Source: Rhynchospora pubera
Lineage: Eukaryota > Streptophyta > Magnoliopsida > Poales > Cyperaceae
DNA length: 64,000 nucleotides
Direction: 5' to 3'
NCBI GenBank assembly: GCA_028095005.1
Contig: CM051459.1
Coordinates: forward strand, 204,949,902-205,013,901
Shown here piece after piece: positions 1 to 10,379 of the stretch. Made by a program: the position numbers and the translations under genes. The stretch's first letter is position 1. Every line of letters begins with the position of its first letter. The notes below the pieces were generated by a model that was not told where the DNA came from, ran no database searches, and saw only the letters and a program-made list of their open reading frames with translations.

Positions 1-780
1 TCAGTTGTCGATAAGGGATTGGAACTTGCATTTGCATCTTGACCCTCAATGAAGTAATTTCATACTTAATTTATTCTCATATTATATATAGACATCTTGT
101 GCTAACTGATCAGGGCTTGTCTTGTGTATTTTCTTGTATATGGTACCGCATGACAATTAATTTATTGACCTGTCATGATCAGTAGCTGAGTACCTAAACT
201 TTTCTTTCTTTGAAGTGATAGGCTTATTAATTAATGAAATCTTTTTCAATATAAGGATAGAGCAACTGTTGAATTATTTTATGACAACTGATCGTCATTG
301 ACTCCTGCTTGACTTGCCACTAGAAAATGTTATTTACTAATCTTGAAGATAAGGCACTCATTGATTACTTCGCATAATATATAAATTAGTTAACTGAGAT
401 GAAAGAAAATAAGTAAACTGTTTGAAATGACACGCCAAAGTTTCACAACTTGCTTGAAATGGAGCAAACAGTACAGTATGGAGATGCAATATCAAAACCA
501 ATCTATGATTGCTTCTTTAATTCCCTTGGTTTTGTGCATACCTAATTAATAGTTGTACTCTTGATTCTAGGTTGTGGCCTTACTTTCGGTACTAGCTAAG
601 TGCACACTATATATGATGGCATGACCGGTGCAAAACCCTGTTTTACTTGTATCATGACACAGTAACACCTCTTTTGCATCTTAACCACTCATAACACAAC
701 AAATAAAACAGTTCAATGAAAAATCAGAATAAAATGATTGCAAATTGAAAGCACCAATCATCAGAAAAAAGTCAACTTAC
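1..780 (-). other. 3' intron or downstream part of PDLP-like gene, no exon seen
   Basis: Minus-strand continuation of the PDLP-like gene after the donor at 780/779. I looked for an exon encoding the expected hydrophobic transmembrane segment and a short cytosolic tail and found none. The rest of the gene is probably beyond the left edge. No other feature is visible. Confidence 0.4.
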
Positions 781-1730
781 TATTATCTTCATGCGAATAG
801 GATGAAGATGAAGATGAAGGGTGGTAACCATTGTTAGCCCAATACCTTGCGTAGCACTTGCCAAGGTATACCTCCCCTGCACCGGTGTATGCACACGCAC
901 TCCTCACTTGTGATACTGCAACTGTGACACAATCAGAGCACTCCTTTATATCCAAGTCTCCAATACACTGAGACTCAGCTTGTACATACCCAGCTCCACC
1001 AACCCGATAAGGTCCGCCAGATGCCTGAATTGTCCCAAGAGCCGCATCCCTCATCCCAATCACATCGCCTCCATATGATGCAGCTGGTGCACCACACTTT
1101 TTGTAAAGAAGCGTCGTATCGGGCTTTCCAATAAAAGACTCATTACTGTATCTGTTGTAATCAAAATTAAAGAACTTTTAATTCAACCCAGTTTTTACTT
1201 TTTAGTCCTTTAGTTTTTCCTCTAAATTTCATTAATCGTGTCAATTTTCGTATCGATGATCAATTTCAAACATACAAGCATAAATATAGAATTCTTTGAA
1301 AACAAATAATGGTAACATAAAATTTCTGTTAATTTATTTTTTTTGTAAATTTAACAATTGGTTAAAGTTACTTGATCAAGCAAGCGCGGAGCTGGATTGT
1401 TGCACCGGCAGCAGAAGGACAAAGTGCAGAGAGCTGTGAGACAGCTGCGCGGAGACATGAAGAGCAGACTGATGCTGGAAGGTCAGAGCGGCATTGGTAC
1501 AGAGCCGAGAGAGAGGTGGATGGAGAGGTGAAATTTGAGTAGGATGTGAATACAGCTGAGTTGATGAGAGAGGCAAGAGACGAGTCGACCGCAGATTCAT
1601 AGAGTGAGCCAGGGTCATAATGTGGAAGTGAACAACCTGCGTAGACGAATGCATTGTAGCCATCATCAGAGAGAGCAAAAATTGGTAACAGGGACAGGAG
1701 AAGATAGAGAATTGTGGTGATTCTGGACAT
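781..1730 (-). CDS. Plasmodesmata-located / cysteine-rich repeat secretory protein (DUF26), 3' partial
   Basis: Two exons are visible on the minus strand. Exon 1 is 1730-1372 and exon 2 is 1151-781, joined by a GT-AG intron that splits a Lys codon (phase 2). Exon 1 starts with MSRITT and a hydrophobic signal peptide of about 20 residues. Each exon carries a DUF26 (Gnk2-like) signature C-x8-C-x2-C: CRSDLPASVCSSC in exon 1 and CIGDLDIKECSDC in exon 2. Exon 2 also has the linker motif YKKCGAP and the conserved CYARYW before a Ser-rich stretch. This layout (signal peptide, two DUF26 domains, then a transmembrane exon) is that of the PDLP family, type I membrane proteins at plasmodesmata that regulate cell-to-cell movement. 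Exon 2 ends at a good donor (GTAAGT, 780-775). The transmembrane exon is not in the window, so a soluble secretory DUF26 protein cannot be excluded. Confidence 0.85.
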
Positions 1731-1932
1731 TTTTTTTTTTTTCCTTCCTTGAATGTTGGTTGGGGAAATACTGAGGCACTCTGCACTACTTTTTGGAGGT
1801 TAAAGAGAGGAATTGGAGGAGGAAAAAGGTGAGTGTAGAACAGAGTATATTGAATAGTGCTTGGAGTAGAAGGGAGGGGTTGAAGGAGCAAATTATGGAA
1901 TAGATTGAATGCAACTATGCAAGGCAGGGGCT

Positions 1933-1942
1933 GGTTATAAAC
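1933..1942 (-). promoter_or_regulatory. Possible TATA box of the PDLP-like gene
   Basis: The minus strand reads GTTTATAACC about 205 bp before the start codon. Position and context are plausible for a TATA box with a 5' UTR of about 175 bp. No other support. Confidence 0.35.
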
Positions 1943-3256
1943 TTTGCAGAGTCATACATGGACAAAATTATAAATAGTATTAAAATAGGAATATGCACCA
2001 AATTCTAGTAAAATAGAGCGGTTGATCATAATAGAGATGACATTAAACAAAAGAAAAGAAACTTCGGAGGACAGAAAGAGATGTAATTTAAGACAAAAGG
2101 AAATCGCCAATTTAATCATGCATGCTCTGCTAAGATGCTAACACTTGTCTTAATTTCTTATAAGAATGTTAATTAATCCAAGTTGCTTACTTCATTTACC
2201 TGACATACACAAAACTGTCCCTTATAATAATTTTAGTTAAAAACTTATCAATAAATTGAGCTACTAATTGCTGCCACTGTTAATTTATGTACTCGTGGAC
2301 CCTTAAAAAAATATTTACGTACTCGTGACCCCAGTTAACTAACTTTTTACCTTCAATAACCCCGCTTTATGAGAAGGGGAAAATGAAAAAGAAAAAAAAA
2401 GTATCCAAAATCAACAAGAGTGTGTATAAATACTAAATAGTGTTTTATAAAATTGTCGTGCGTAATACATGCTGGGCACTTCCGTTCCGTGCTGTTAAGA
2501 TATGCCATGTGTAATGATACGTATGGCAAGATATGCTTTGCTACACTAATACGTGCATACTCTTACAAAAAATTGCGTTGTGTAGTGTTAGAAAATTTAA
2601 TCCATGGAAATTATATATACGTTTAAGAGTTTTGACATGCCTAAAGATACGGCGCATTTCAACACGATTTTCCATACGGATGAGCTCGTGTTACGCCGCG
2701 ATTAATTAAGACCACAGGCCGGTCACGAGTTTTATTTTTAAAAAGAAAATTTTAAAGAAATAATTTATTTACAAATAATACTACTAAATGAAAATTTATA
2801 TTTACATAATTATTTTTCCAGATACTTAGATTTGAATCCCGTATATATTAACAAGACATTATATTTGTGAATCCTAAAACTAATTTATGATTGTATTCCA
2901 ATAAAAAAATTCTCGGATGAAATAATATTGCCATTAAAAATAATTGTTTAGTGGTAAACTTTTCGTGATCTATATATTTTTCTATTAAGTCATCAATGGA
3001 GAAACTATTAAAACAATTGCAAGTACATTAAGTATAAATTGTAGAAGAATGCCCGACCGGTGAATGAATGATCATTTGGTATCTTGTTGAAAAAAAAACT
3101 CGAGGAGATTCCAACACTATCATCTTATGTCAATTTCAAAGAATGAGACACATAAAAGTTCAATTAGAAGACAAAGAATCTAATTAACACTCATAAAATT
3201 TACTTGAGCTCTAATATTTTGAGACCATCACGACTAAAAATATGAATTAATAAACT
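1943..3256. other. Intergenic, AT-rich
   Basis: Upstream region of the PDLP-like gene. No coding pattern, RNA gene or bounded repeat was recognised. Confidence 0.5.
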
Positions 3257-3437
3257 CAGTGGCGGATCTAGAAAAAAATATTTAGGTGGGTCTGACAACT
3301 TCTGTTTAAGTCTTCAGCCCCACTTTTGAGTGCTTCAATGGCAGAAAAAATTAGCTGGGGCTAAAGAGGGCTCCAATGACTCGACTGCGTGATGTGGGGC
3401 TCTAGCCCCACCCGTCCCGGTGGTAGATCCGCCCCTG
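3257..3437. mobile_element. hAT-type MITE, 181 bp (family H1)
   Basis: Imperfect terminal inverted repeats: CAGTGGCGGATCTA at the left, and the complement of CAGGGGCGGATCTA at the right. Flanking 8-bp duplications are AATAAACT (3249-3256) and AATAAACC (3438-3445), one mismatch. An inverted relative lies at 31441-31619. TIR style and 8-bp duplication indicate a non-autonomous hAT element. No coding capacity. Confidence 0.85.
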
Positions 3438-3512
3438 AATAAACCAATAAATATATTCATGATGGAGAACCAGCTCTTGGTCTAGTGGCAAAGAGCAATG
3501 CACCTTGACTCC

Positions 3513-3805
3513 TTGAGTGAAAGGTCGCAGGTTCGAAACCCGGCTGGAGGGTCTTTCATAGGGTGCGTTTGGATAGGTGTGGGAAGAAGGGAAGAAGGGA
3601 AGAAGTATTGGAAAGTGTGTAACTTTGTGAAGAGTTTGAATTGTTTATACTTTTTTATTGGCCTTCTTCCTTCTTCCTTCTTCCTTCTTCCTTCTTCCTT
3701 CTTTCAACCCCATCCAAATAAAGGCATAGACATTTAATTTAATTGAGTGAAAGGTCGCAGGTTCGAAACCCGGCTGGAGGGTCTTTCATAGACATTTAAT
3801 TTAAT
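3513..3805 (+). repeat. Tandem duplication of the SINE B-box segment, split by a MITE
   Basis: The segment beginning TTGAGTGAAAGGTCGCAGG occurs at 3513-3560 (continuing at 3726-3742) and again at 3743-3805. The copies appear nearly identical, so the duplication is young. The MITE at 3561-3725 sits only in the first copy. Confidence 0.85.
3561..3725. mobile_element. Tourist-like MITE, 165 bp (family T1)
   Basis: Terminal inverted repeats of the type GGNNNCGTTTGGAT, starting GGGTGCGTTTGG and ending CCAAATAAAGGC. The 3-bp flanking repeat is ATA (3558-3560, 3726-3728). The interior has GGGAAGAA and TTCTTCC arrays. Relatives are at 28709, 29061 and 31803. TIR and 3-bp duplication fit PIF/Harbinger (Tourist) elements. 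Confidence 0.8.
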
Positions 3806-3896
3806 TAATTTAAAAAATAAAAAATTATAAAAAATAAGTTGGGTGACTTAGACCTCCAATTTATCTTAAAAAAAATAATAAATATATTCATAATGG

Positions 3897-4563
3897 TGTG
3901 TGATTTTAATTAATTATTAATTGATAATAGCATGAAATTTTTTAATTCCATTATAAATTTTCTCACTCCACCATTGCACCGTGGTAAAAAAAAATGAAAT
4001 CCTGATCCCTGAACATGATACGTAACAGACATACTAGCATTTAGATGTGTCACGACATGTCCCACTATTAAGGAATCGACCCGTCTACACGGCCATGCAC
4101 AAATGTATGGCCGCATCTTATAAAAAATTTGCATCATAGTCTTGTAAATTTTATTATTCACTATAGCGGACGTGAGTGCATATACATATTTAATTTTCTC
4201 AAAAAGTAGAAGTAGACATAAAATAGACTAAAATCTAAAAAGGTGACCCACGAGGATTGCCACCTGGGGCTGTCTGGTTTATCTGAAAACAATGCGGATA
4301 ATACGAAATTCTTGTTGTTTCAACCAGTTACATGACCACTGACAAAGCAAAGGCAAATAGCTCGCTAGGCTCTCCAGCCCATACATTTGTTTAATGCACT
4401 TTGCGCATAATGATGAGCTACCAATCAATTGGAGTGTGGCTAATATGTTTTAATAAAAGTTTTTAACAGATATATTTACGATTTCAAAAATTCTAAAAAA
4501 TAGAAAAAATATTTTAAAAAAAAACAAGGTTGCGGTGCAACATTTTTATACTGCAAAAAATGT
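3897..4563. other. Intergenic, no feature recognised
   Basis: AT-rich sequence with stop codons in all frames. Nothing identifiable. Confidence 0.5.
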
Positions 4564-4909
4564 CACACTTTATTTTTTATTTTAAATTTCAAAATTTAAA
4601 ATACAATCATCCAATTCAAACCGTTGATCTTGTTCATTTTAACGACGGATGCATTGTCATGAAATTTTATAATTTTTGAAGTTTATTTGATACTTGATCA
4701 AAAGATAAAAACTGAACGAATCAAAATAACTAAAATAGATTAATTCTAATAAGTCCATTTTTCAACCTCTTGATCAATTATCAAATAAACTTTAAAAATT
4801 ATGAAATTTTAGAACAACGCATCCATCGTTAAAATGAACAAGATCAACTATTTGGATCAGACGATTATATTTTAAATTTTTTAAAGTTAAAATAAAAAAT
4901 AAATTGTGG
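4564..4909. mobile_element. Long-inverted-repeat MITE (palindromic along its length)
   Basis: The left half (from CACACTTTATTTTTTATTTT) is an imperfect reverse complement of the right half, with arms of roughly 160-170 bp. Landmarks are GATCTTGTTCATTTTAACGA on the left and its complement near 4833 on the right. No target duplication was found, so the ends are approximate. The organisation resembles the Mutator-type palindromic MITEs at 6604, 53081 and 60920. Confidence 0.6.
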
Positions 4910-5848
4910 ATCATCGTTAAAAGAATGACGCTAATTTATATTAATTAGTAACTAATTTAAAATGATATTCGTAGTTTGAATGAGGGATAACCATTTGATT
5001 AGTCGCTAAATCTACTATTTTGCTATTTCAAAAAAAATGAAATAGTAATTATTGTGAAAATCCGAGTCAGCGTGTTAATCTCACCAAATAAACTCATGAT
5101 CCAAATGTGCTACATTAGATCCTATTGTATAATTATAAAGTAAATTTGATCAACCGTTCAAATATGGAAAAAAATAGACCATAGATATTTGAAAAAAAAG
5201 TCTGATGTGGAATAATTTGTAATCAGGCTTAAATCTGAATAGTTTATCTAAAATTATAATCAATTTAAGATGAATAACTTAGATTCAAATCCAGTTTGAA
5301 ATTTCTATCCACCATAAAATTACCTTAAATATTTTGATTGAAATGTTTATGAAAAGCACATCAGCCAAACGCCCGATCGATGGTATTTATACAAATCAAA
5401 ATTATTAGGAGCACCCTAATAGCCTAATCACTTCTGATGTCATGTGGGGCCAGGGAGACAGTGTGCCGCTCGTGTAACATTTCTTGGTAAGCCGCACTTA
5501 GAGACCGGGTGCTTATATTAATTAATTGCTTTGATCACAATCATTAAGCATTCGTACTTAATCTTAACTAACTTATGACGCAACGCATTTTCCAACACGA
5601 ATTTCCAAATAAAGGGAATTTTGAAATGATCAAAGTTACTTTTTATTAAGCCCACAGAATGTCTGTATTGTTTAATTACAACTTTCGAGAACATAGGAAG
5701 CACAGCAATTTTGTTTAACAAAATTTAATAGCGAGAATTAAAAATAATAAAATATTAATCGTGTGAACAGTGATTAGCATGCAATAATGCAAAATCAAAT
5801 TGGTGGGACTCGAGATGCAATTTCAAATGGCATACCAAGATTGTATGC
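4910..5848. other. Intergenic, no feature recognised
   Basis: AT-rich, no coding or structural signal seen. Confidence 0.45.
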
Positions 5849-5865
5849 GTGAAATCCATGTGTTT

Positions 5866-6007
5866 TGTTTTTAAGATAAATTAGAGTTCTAAACCACCCA
5901 ACTTATTTTTAAATTAAATGTCTGTGAAAGACACCCCAGTCGGGTTTCGAGCCTGCGACTTTTCACTCAAGGAGTTAAGATGCATTGCTCTTTGCCACTA
6001 GACCAAG
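5866..6007 (-). mobile_element. tRNA-derived SINE (family S1), minus strand
   Basis: On the minus strand it reads CTTGGTCTAGTGGCAAAGAG and then a diverged B box (GGCTCGAAACCC). It ends in the same 3' body as the copies at 3466 and 47230. A 17-bp target duplication with one mismatch flanks it (5849-5865 and 6008-6024). The first ~11 bp of the family are missing. Confidence 0.88.
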
Positions 6008-6349
6008 GTGAAATCTATGTGTTTATGTTTATCTAAATTCATTTACAGTTGAATTCATCATTTGAGATGGCATGCCACAGGACATGTCATATGACATATC
6101 TAGCTCCACCATTTTCATTTTTCAACATACACACAAGAATTTCGATGTGTACAGCCTAGAGACACGCCATTTGATCTAAAAGGTGTGCTTAGTATCTGTC
6201 ATTTTAAATAGCATGAATATAGGACTTTATTTGATGAATATACATGACCCTATTCCCATTCTAGTATTTAGTACAATTAATTTTCAACAAAATTTTCGGA
6301 AATTTTGTATTTAATTAAACTTAGCTCATTTATTTTGTCGTTAAATGTT

Positions 6350-7480
6350 GCATACTGTTCCAATTTAAATTTGAACTCTTTTAGCGGGTTTAATCAGTCT
6401 AAGAATTAAAAGGATCCAAAAAATGCCAAAAATTTATTGGGTTAAGACGGCTTACTTAAATCTGGGTTAGGTTAGTAGGCCTGATTAATTGGTATGTCTA
6501 TCGGTCATGAGGTTTCTTTGCATAGCCCACTAGGCTATCGTTCATGAAGCTCCATGGACCAAATGTTGGGGTTATCATATGAAAACATTTAACGATATAT
6601 TATGAGATAGGCTAAAATCAATCGCGACTGACGGATGAAATCGTCAGCTACGATCAAATTTCAATTTTCGAAATTTTAACAGTCGATCTGAATCGTTCAA
6701 TGTGTTCTCCATATTAAAATCTCATTGGAGACAAAATTTTATATTTTTTTTTTGAAATTTTTTAGTATTTATTTGATATTTTATAAAATTATTAATCTAA
6801 ATAATTCTGGATCCTTCAATAACTATGATTTTTAAAAATTTCAAAAAAATAGTAAATAAAATCATAAAAAATATAAAATTTAGTCACCAATGAGATTTCA
6901 ATATGGATGTCATATTGAACGGTTCAGATTAGTCATTAGAATCTCAAAAATTGAAATATAATCGCAGCTGACGGGTCCATCTGTCAGCCGTGACTAATTT
7001 TAACCTATCTCATATATTATTTATAATAATTTTATTTAATGCCAATAAACAAAATTTTATTAATATCAAGTAACCTATGCATGAATAACCTAAATAGTAC
7101 ATCAGACTAGTATAAACCGGGTCCCCATGAAGACTGAAGCTCAAAATGGTCTATACAATTTTTTACAATATAATAAAAGAACCATTTTACGGTAACCATG
7201 ATCATGAATATAAGCCCAATCCATTAATTAATACATAATGTTAATGCTCGACTATAGATTAAAAATGCATTTGACGTGAACAAAATGAATTATGCGTGAA
7301 CAAATTTTCTTTGCTGTGTGAAAAGTAAGTGTATAAAATTCGTTGGAAAGTATGTTCATTCTAGATGTGTATTAAAAGTTATTGTATGAAAGATCATAAA
7401 CTTGACGAGATCATGCATTATGCAATACGGCTCATATCAGACATAGGAGAAAAGCAAAATAATAACAACTTTCACCTTAA
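6350..7480 (+). repeat. Diverged segmental duplication, copy 1
   Basis: Landmarks here recur in order at 12640-12901 and 20690-21250. They are an AAGGATCCAA region, CCCACTAGGC followed by ATCGTTCATGAA, AACCTAAATAGTACATCA, GAATTATGCGTGAACAAA and CATATCAGACATAGG. No gene is recognisable. The second copy is split by an LTR element. This copy carries the MITE at 6604-7011. Confidence 0.7.
6604..7011. mobile_element. Mutator-type palindromic MITE, 408 bp (family M1)
   Basis: Ends GAGATAGGCTAAAATCA / TAATTTTAACCTATCTC and is self-complementary over nearly its whole length (arms about 200 bp). Perfect 9-bp target duplication ATATATTAT at 6595-6603 and 7012-7020. The same family is at 53081-53479. 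A 9-bp duplication is the hallmark of Mutator-like elements. Confidence 0.9.
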
Positions 7481-7712
7481 ACACTTTCACATTTAAAAAC
7501 TTTTCTTGACACTTTCACATTTTAAAATATTTCTTAAGAAAATCAAATATGCTCCCTCAACAGCTCTCAGCCAATCACCGTTTGCCGAAATTATTTTATA
7601 TAGAATTTTTGACACAAAAAATTTTAATAGAAAGAATTATTTATTTATTTTTTTAATAAGAAGAAAGTTCGAACGCGTTTTATAAAAGCGTACAGTCTCT
7701 CTCCTTCGTACC

Positions 7713-7757
7713 CGTTTATAAAACGCGCTCGAAGGCTTCGAGCGCGTTTTATAAACG
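7713..7757. repeat. 45-bp perfect palindrome P1
   Basis: CGTTTATAAAACGCGCTCG arm, 22 bp each side of a single central base, inside the left arm of the Mutator-like element. Confidence 0.9.
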
Positions 7758-7811
7758 CGTAAGAGGAGAGAGCTTCAGATACGCCTGAAAGGCTGGTCAG
7801 ACTTTCGTACG

Positions 7812-7856
7812 CGTTTATAAAACGCGTTCGGAGCCTTCGAGCGCGTTTTATAAACG
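7812..7856. repeat. 45-bp near-perfect palindrome P2
   Basis: Same module as P1 with a few mismatches around the centre. It lies near the inner end of the left arm. Confidence 0.88.
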
Positions 7857-8675
7857 GGTAGGAAGGCGTAAATTTTTCGAAATTGAGTTATTACCATTTT
7901 TTTTCAAAATTAATAGAAAATTAATGTGAAAATTTAAGTTAAATTTATTTTTAAATTTAATCTTATTTAAAAATGACATTAGAATATTAATTTTGACATT
8001 AATATCATTTTGTTTGAATAACTATCAAGAAAGTCACTTAATTTACTGCATTTCTCTTTTTAATGATTAATTTATGATTTTAAAAACTTTTTTAGTAGTT
8101 TAGAGTGGTTTTTAGGTTTGCAAACTTTCAAAGTGAATTTTGGAGGTCTAGAGAGCGTTTTTTGGCTCCGAAAATGGTCGTTACAGGGTTTCACCCCTGT
8201 AACATGTGTAGATCTCGTCGCGAGCTTTCCGGATTGTCCTCGATCACCCCAAACGGACATTCCTATCAAAAGTTAAGCCTGTTTAAAGTTTTAATGTTCA
8301 AAATTATTTTAAAAATTTATATTTTAATTATTTCCATATTATATATTATTTGATTATATATATGGCTAACATAAAATAAAAAAAAAAGAGAAGAGACTAC
8401 AATTCAAAAGATAAGTATGTAAAATTACAGGGTCGTCGGTGAATAATTATTCAAACAAAATGATATTATACACATGTTCAAAAAAAAAATATGTGCAATT
8501 AAATGCATCTTTATTTGGAAATAAAATTTTGATACATCTATTTAATACATCTTTAATTGGAAATAAAATTTTGAGAATTTTGTAAATATGAAACATGCAG
8601 GGACCTTATTGCAAAATATTATTTTTAATAAGTTAAATGTTGCGGTTTGATGGAAAATATGAAAAACTAATAACA

Positions 8676-8720
8676 CGTTTATAAAACGCGCTCGAAGGCT
8701 CCGAACGCGTTTTATAAACG
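8676..8720. repeat. 45-bp near-perfect palindrome P3
   Basis: Counterpart of P2 in the right arm. Confidence 0.88.
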
Positions 8721-8775
8721 CGTACGAAGGTCTGACCAGCCTCTTCAGGCGTAACTGAAGCTCTCTCCTCTTACG

Positions 8776-8820
8776 CGTTTATAAAACGCGCTCGAAGCCT
8801 TCGAGCGCGTTTTATAAACG
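8776..8820. repeat. 45-bp perfect palindrome P4
   Basis: Counterpart of P1 in the right arm. Confidence 0.9.
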
Positions 8821-9245
8821 GGTACGAAGGAGAGAGACTGTACGCTTTTATAAAACGCGTTCGAACTTTCTTCTTATTAAAAAAATAAATAAATAATTCT
8901 TTCTATTAAAATTTTTTGTGTCAAAAATTCTATATAAAATAATTTCGGCACCGTTTGTAATAACACAAATATAAAAGTTATAAATAATTGTTACCTATGT
9001 TGTGTGATATGTGATCAAATGTAGATTTGTAGCTTAGACGTCCATTACAGAGATGCACCTATAATCTGTACAAGTTAAATTTCTATCGAATCAATATCAA
9101 AATTTATATATGCATATAATATCATGATTACATATTTATACTTTCATCGTGTCTATACATTTTAAATTACCAAACAATAACAACTAAATTTTTCTATTCA
9201 CTGACTTTTAAATCTGATTTTATAATTTCTTGAACATGTACTTAG

Positions 9246-10090
9246 GAGCGGGTAAAGGAGTTGAAAGAGAATCCAAAATATAAGGATCAACCTGAGAAGA
9301 CATTGTTTATGATTGCTTCTAGTGAAGCAAACAAGTGCAAGACTTATGGGTTCAAAAGTTTGCTCGACAACTACGAGATGCCAACAACAATCAATAGACA
9401 CGCTAGGCCATCTAAGTATTCATCTTTTAGCACAACTCCTGTATCGACTGTGTACACAAAAGAAGAGGTTGAGAAATTGCTCGAGGAATGCGAGCAAAAG
9501 TATGCTGAAGAGTGTGCGAAAGAGCGTGATGAACAAGAGAGGAAAGATGTTGAACGTGATGCAAGAAACCAAATAATGTTTGGCCAGATATTTGCAACAC
9601 TACGGCATACCATGCCAATGCTCAACGTGCCAGCCTTCAACATGCTAGCCTTCAACATGCCAGCCTTCGACATGCCAACAAATATTATGGTAAGTACATA
9701 ACCTTTAACTTGCATCAAATAGGTTAAAATTTAATATTGGGTTTGGTGTCAACTCTTTTGTTAAATTAATAGTAAATGATTAGAAAAGAACAAGGATAAG
9801 CACCTAGTTGAGCTTGTATAGTTTCTGATTTGGTCAATTTTTTAATGTGCTTGCTTGGTTATTAGTTTTGTTTAACTTTATAAATGTGCTTGCTTGCTTC
9901 CATGTTTTGGTCAATTTTTCAGCAACACAGAAGTTTGGCAACACCACCAATGGGCAACAACACTTCACAGGGGGCCACACATGAAGAAGGCTTAAGTGCA
10001 TCTGCAAGCACGTCAAATGCTATAGGGGAATACACAGCGCTACTTATTAATACTTCGCGCAAGCAAGTTGAGAATGAGTATGTGCCTTGA
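9246..10090 (+). pseudogene. CACTA (En/Spm-type) transposon protein, C-terminal remnant
   Basis: Two exons can be read. One is 9246-9689, which follows an AG and ends at a strong donor GTAAGT. The other is 9923-10090, which follows TTTTTCAG and ends at TGA; frame is kept across the junction. The product fragment has a motif MPTTINRHARPSKYSS, a charged Glu/Lys coiled-coil stretch (EEVEKLLEECEQKY), and a short repeat PAFNM/LAFNM/PAFDM. It resembles the C-terminal part of plant transposon accessory proteins. This is inferred from style and from the CACTA terminus 1.1 kb downstream in the same orientation. No 5' exons or catalytic domain are present, so it is a remnant. Confidence 0.5.
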
Positions 10091-10379
10091 TATGATAATT
10101 TAAGCTAGATAGACTATGAATTCTGGTTTACTTTGAATTCTAAACATATGAATAATTTTTTGTTATTTGTATTGGATGATGATTTTTGTTATTTGTATTG
10201 GATGATGATTTGCAATTCAATGCACAATATATATTTGTGTGATTTTTGTTTGATTCAATGTGAATAATGTGTATGGCTGAGAATTCCAAAATAGTTGTGA
10301 CTAATTAAAATCGTATGGATTAAATAGTGTGGTACCAAATTAGTACCGAGAAGAATTGAATGGCTGTATAAATATAATT

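Larger units (their letters stand above)
3466..3876 (+). mobile_element. tRNA-derived SINE (family S1), interrupted and internally duplicated
   Basis: Starts AGAACCAGCTCTTGG and contains pol III promoter elements: A box TGGTCTAGTGG (3478-3488) and B box GGTTCGAAACC (3530-3540, and again at 3760-3770). The tail is A-rich. A 20-bp target duplication with one mismatch flanks it (3446-3465 and 3877-3896). The usual SINE body of about 150 bp (compare 47230-47381) is enlarged by a tandem duplication of about 65 bp that includes the B box, and by a 165-bp MITE in the first duplicate. Confidence 0.9.
7585..8948. mobile_element. Foldback Mutator-like element, 1364 bp
   Basis: Terminal inverted repeats of about 275 bp (7585-7857 and 8674-8948) begin CCGAAATTATTTTATATA and end with its complement. 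A perfect 9-bp target duplication CACCGTTTG flanks it (7576-7584, 8949-8957). The paralogous sequence at 29640-30165 lacks the element, which confirms the boundaries. Each arm carries two 45-bp palindromes rich in CGCG. The roughly 800-bp interior has no credible reading frame and no transposase, so the element is non-autonomous. CpG-rich arms contrast with AT-rich surroundings. Confidence 0.93.

Noticed and set aside
1376..1891. 171-residue open frame overlapping PDLP exon 1
   Set aside because: Shadow frame. The overlapping frame has a signal peptide, conserved DUF26 cysteines and splice sites; this one has none.
3530..3540. B-box sequence GGTTCGAAACC as a tRNA gene
   Set aside because: No cloverleaf can be formed around it, and three dispersed copies with target duplications show it is a SINE.
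3498..3737. 79-residue frame inside the SINE
   Set aside because: Made of SINE and MITE sequence (GGGAAGAA and TTCTTCC arrays).
8072..8353. Overlapping 65- and 82-residue frames in the Mutator-like element
   Set aside because: Opposite-strand frames in the interior of a non-autonomous element, no motif, no splice context.
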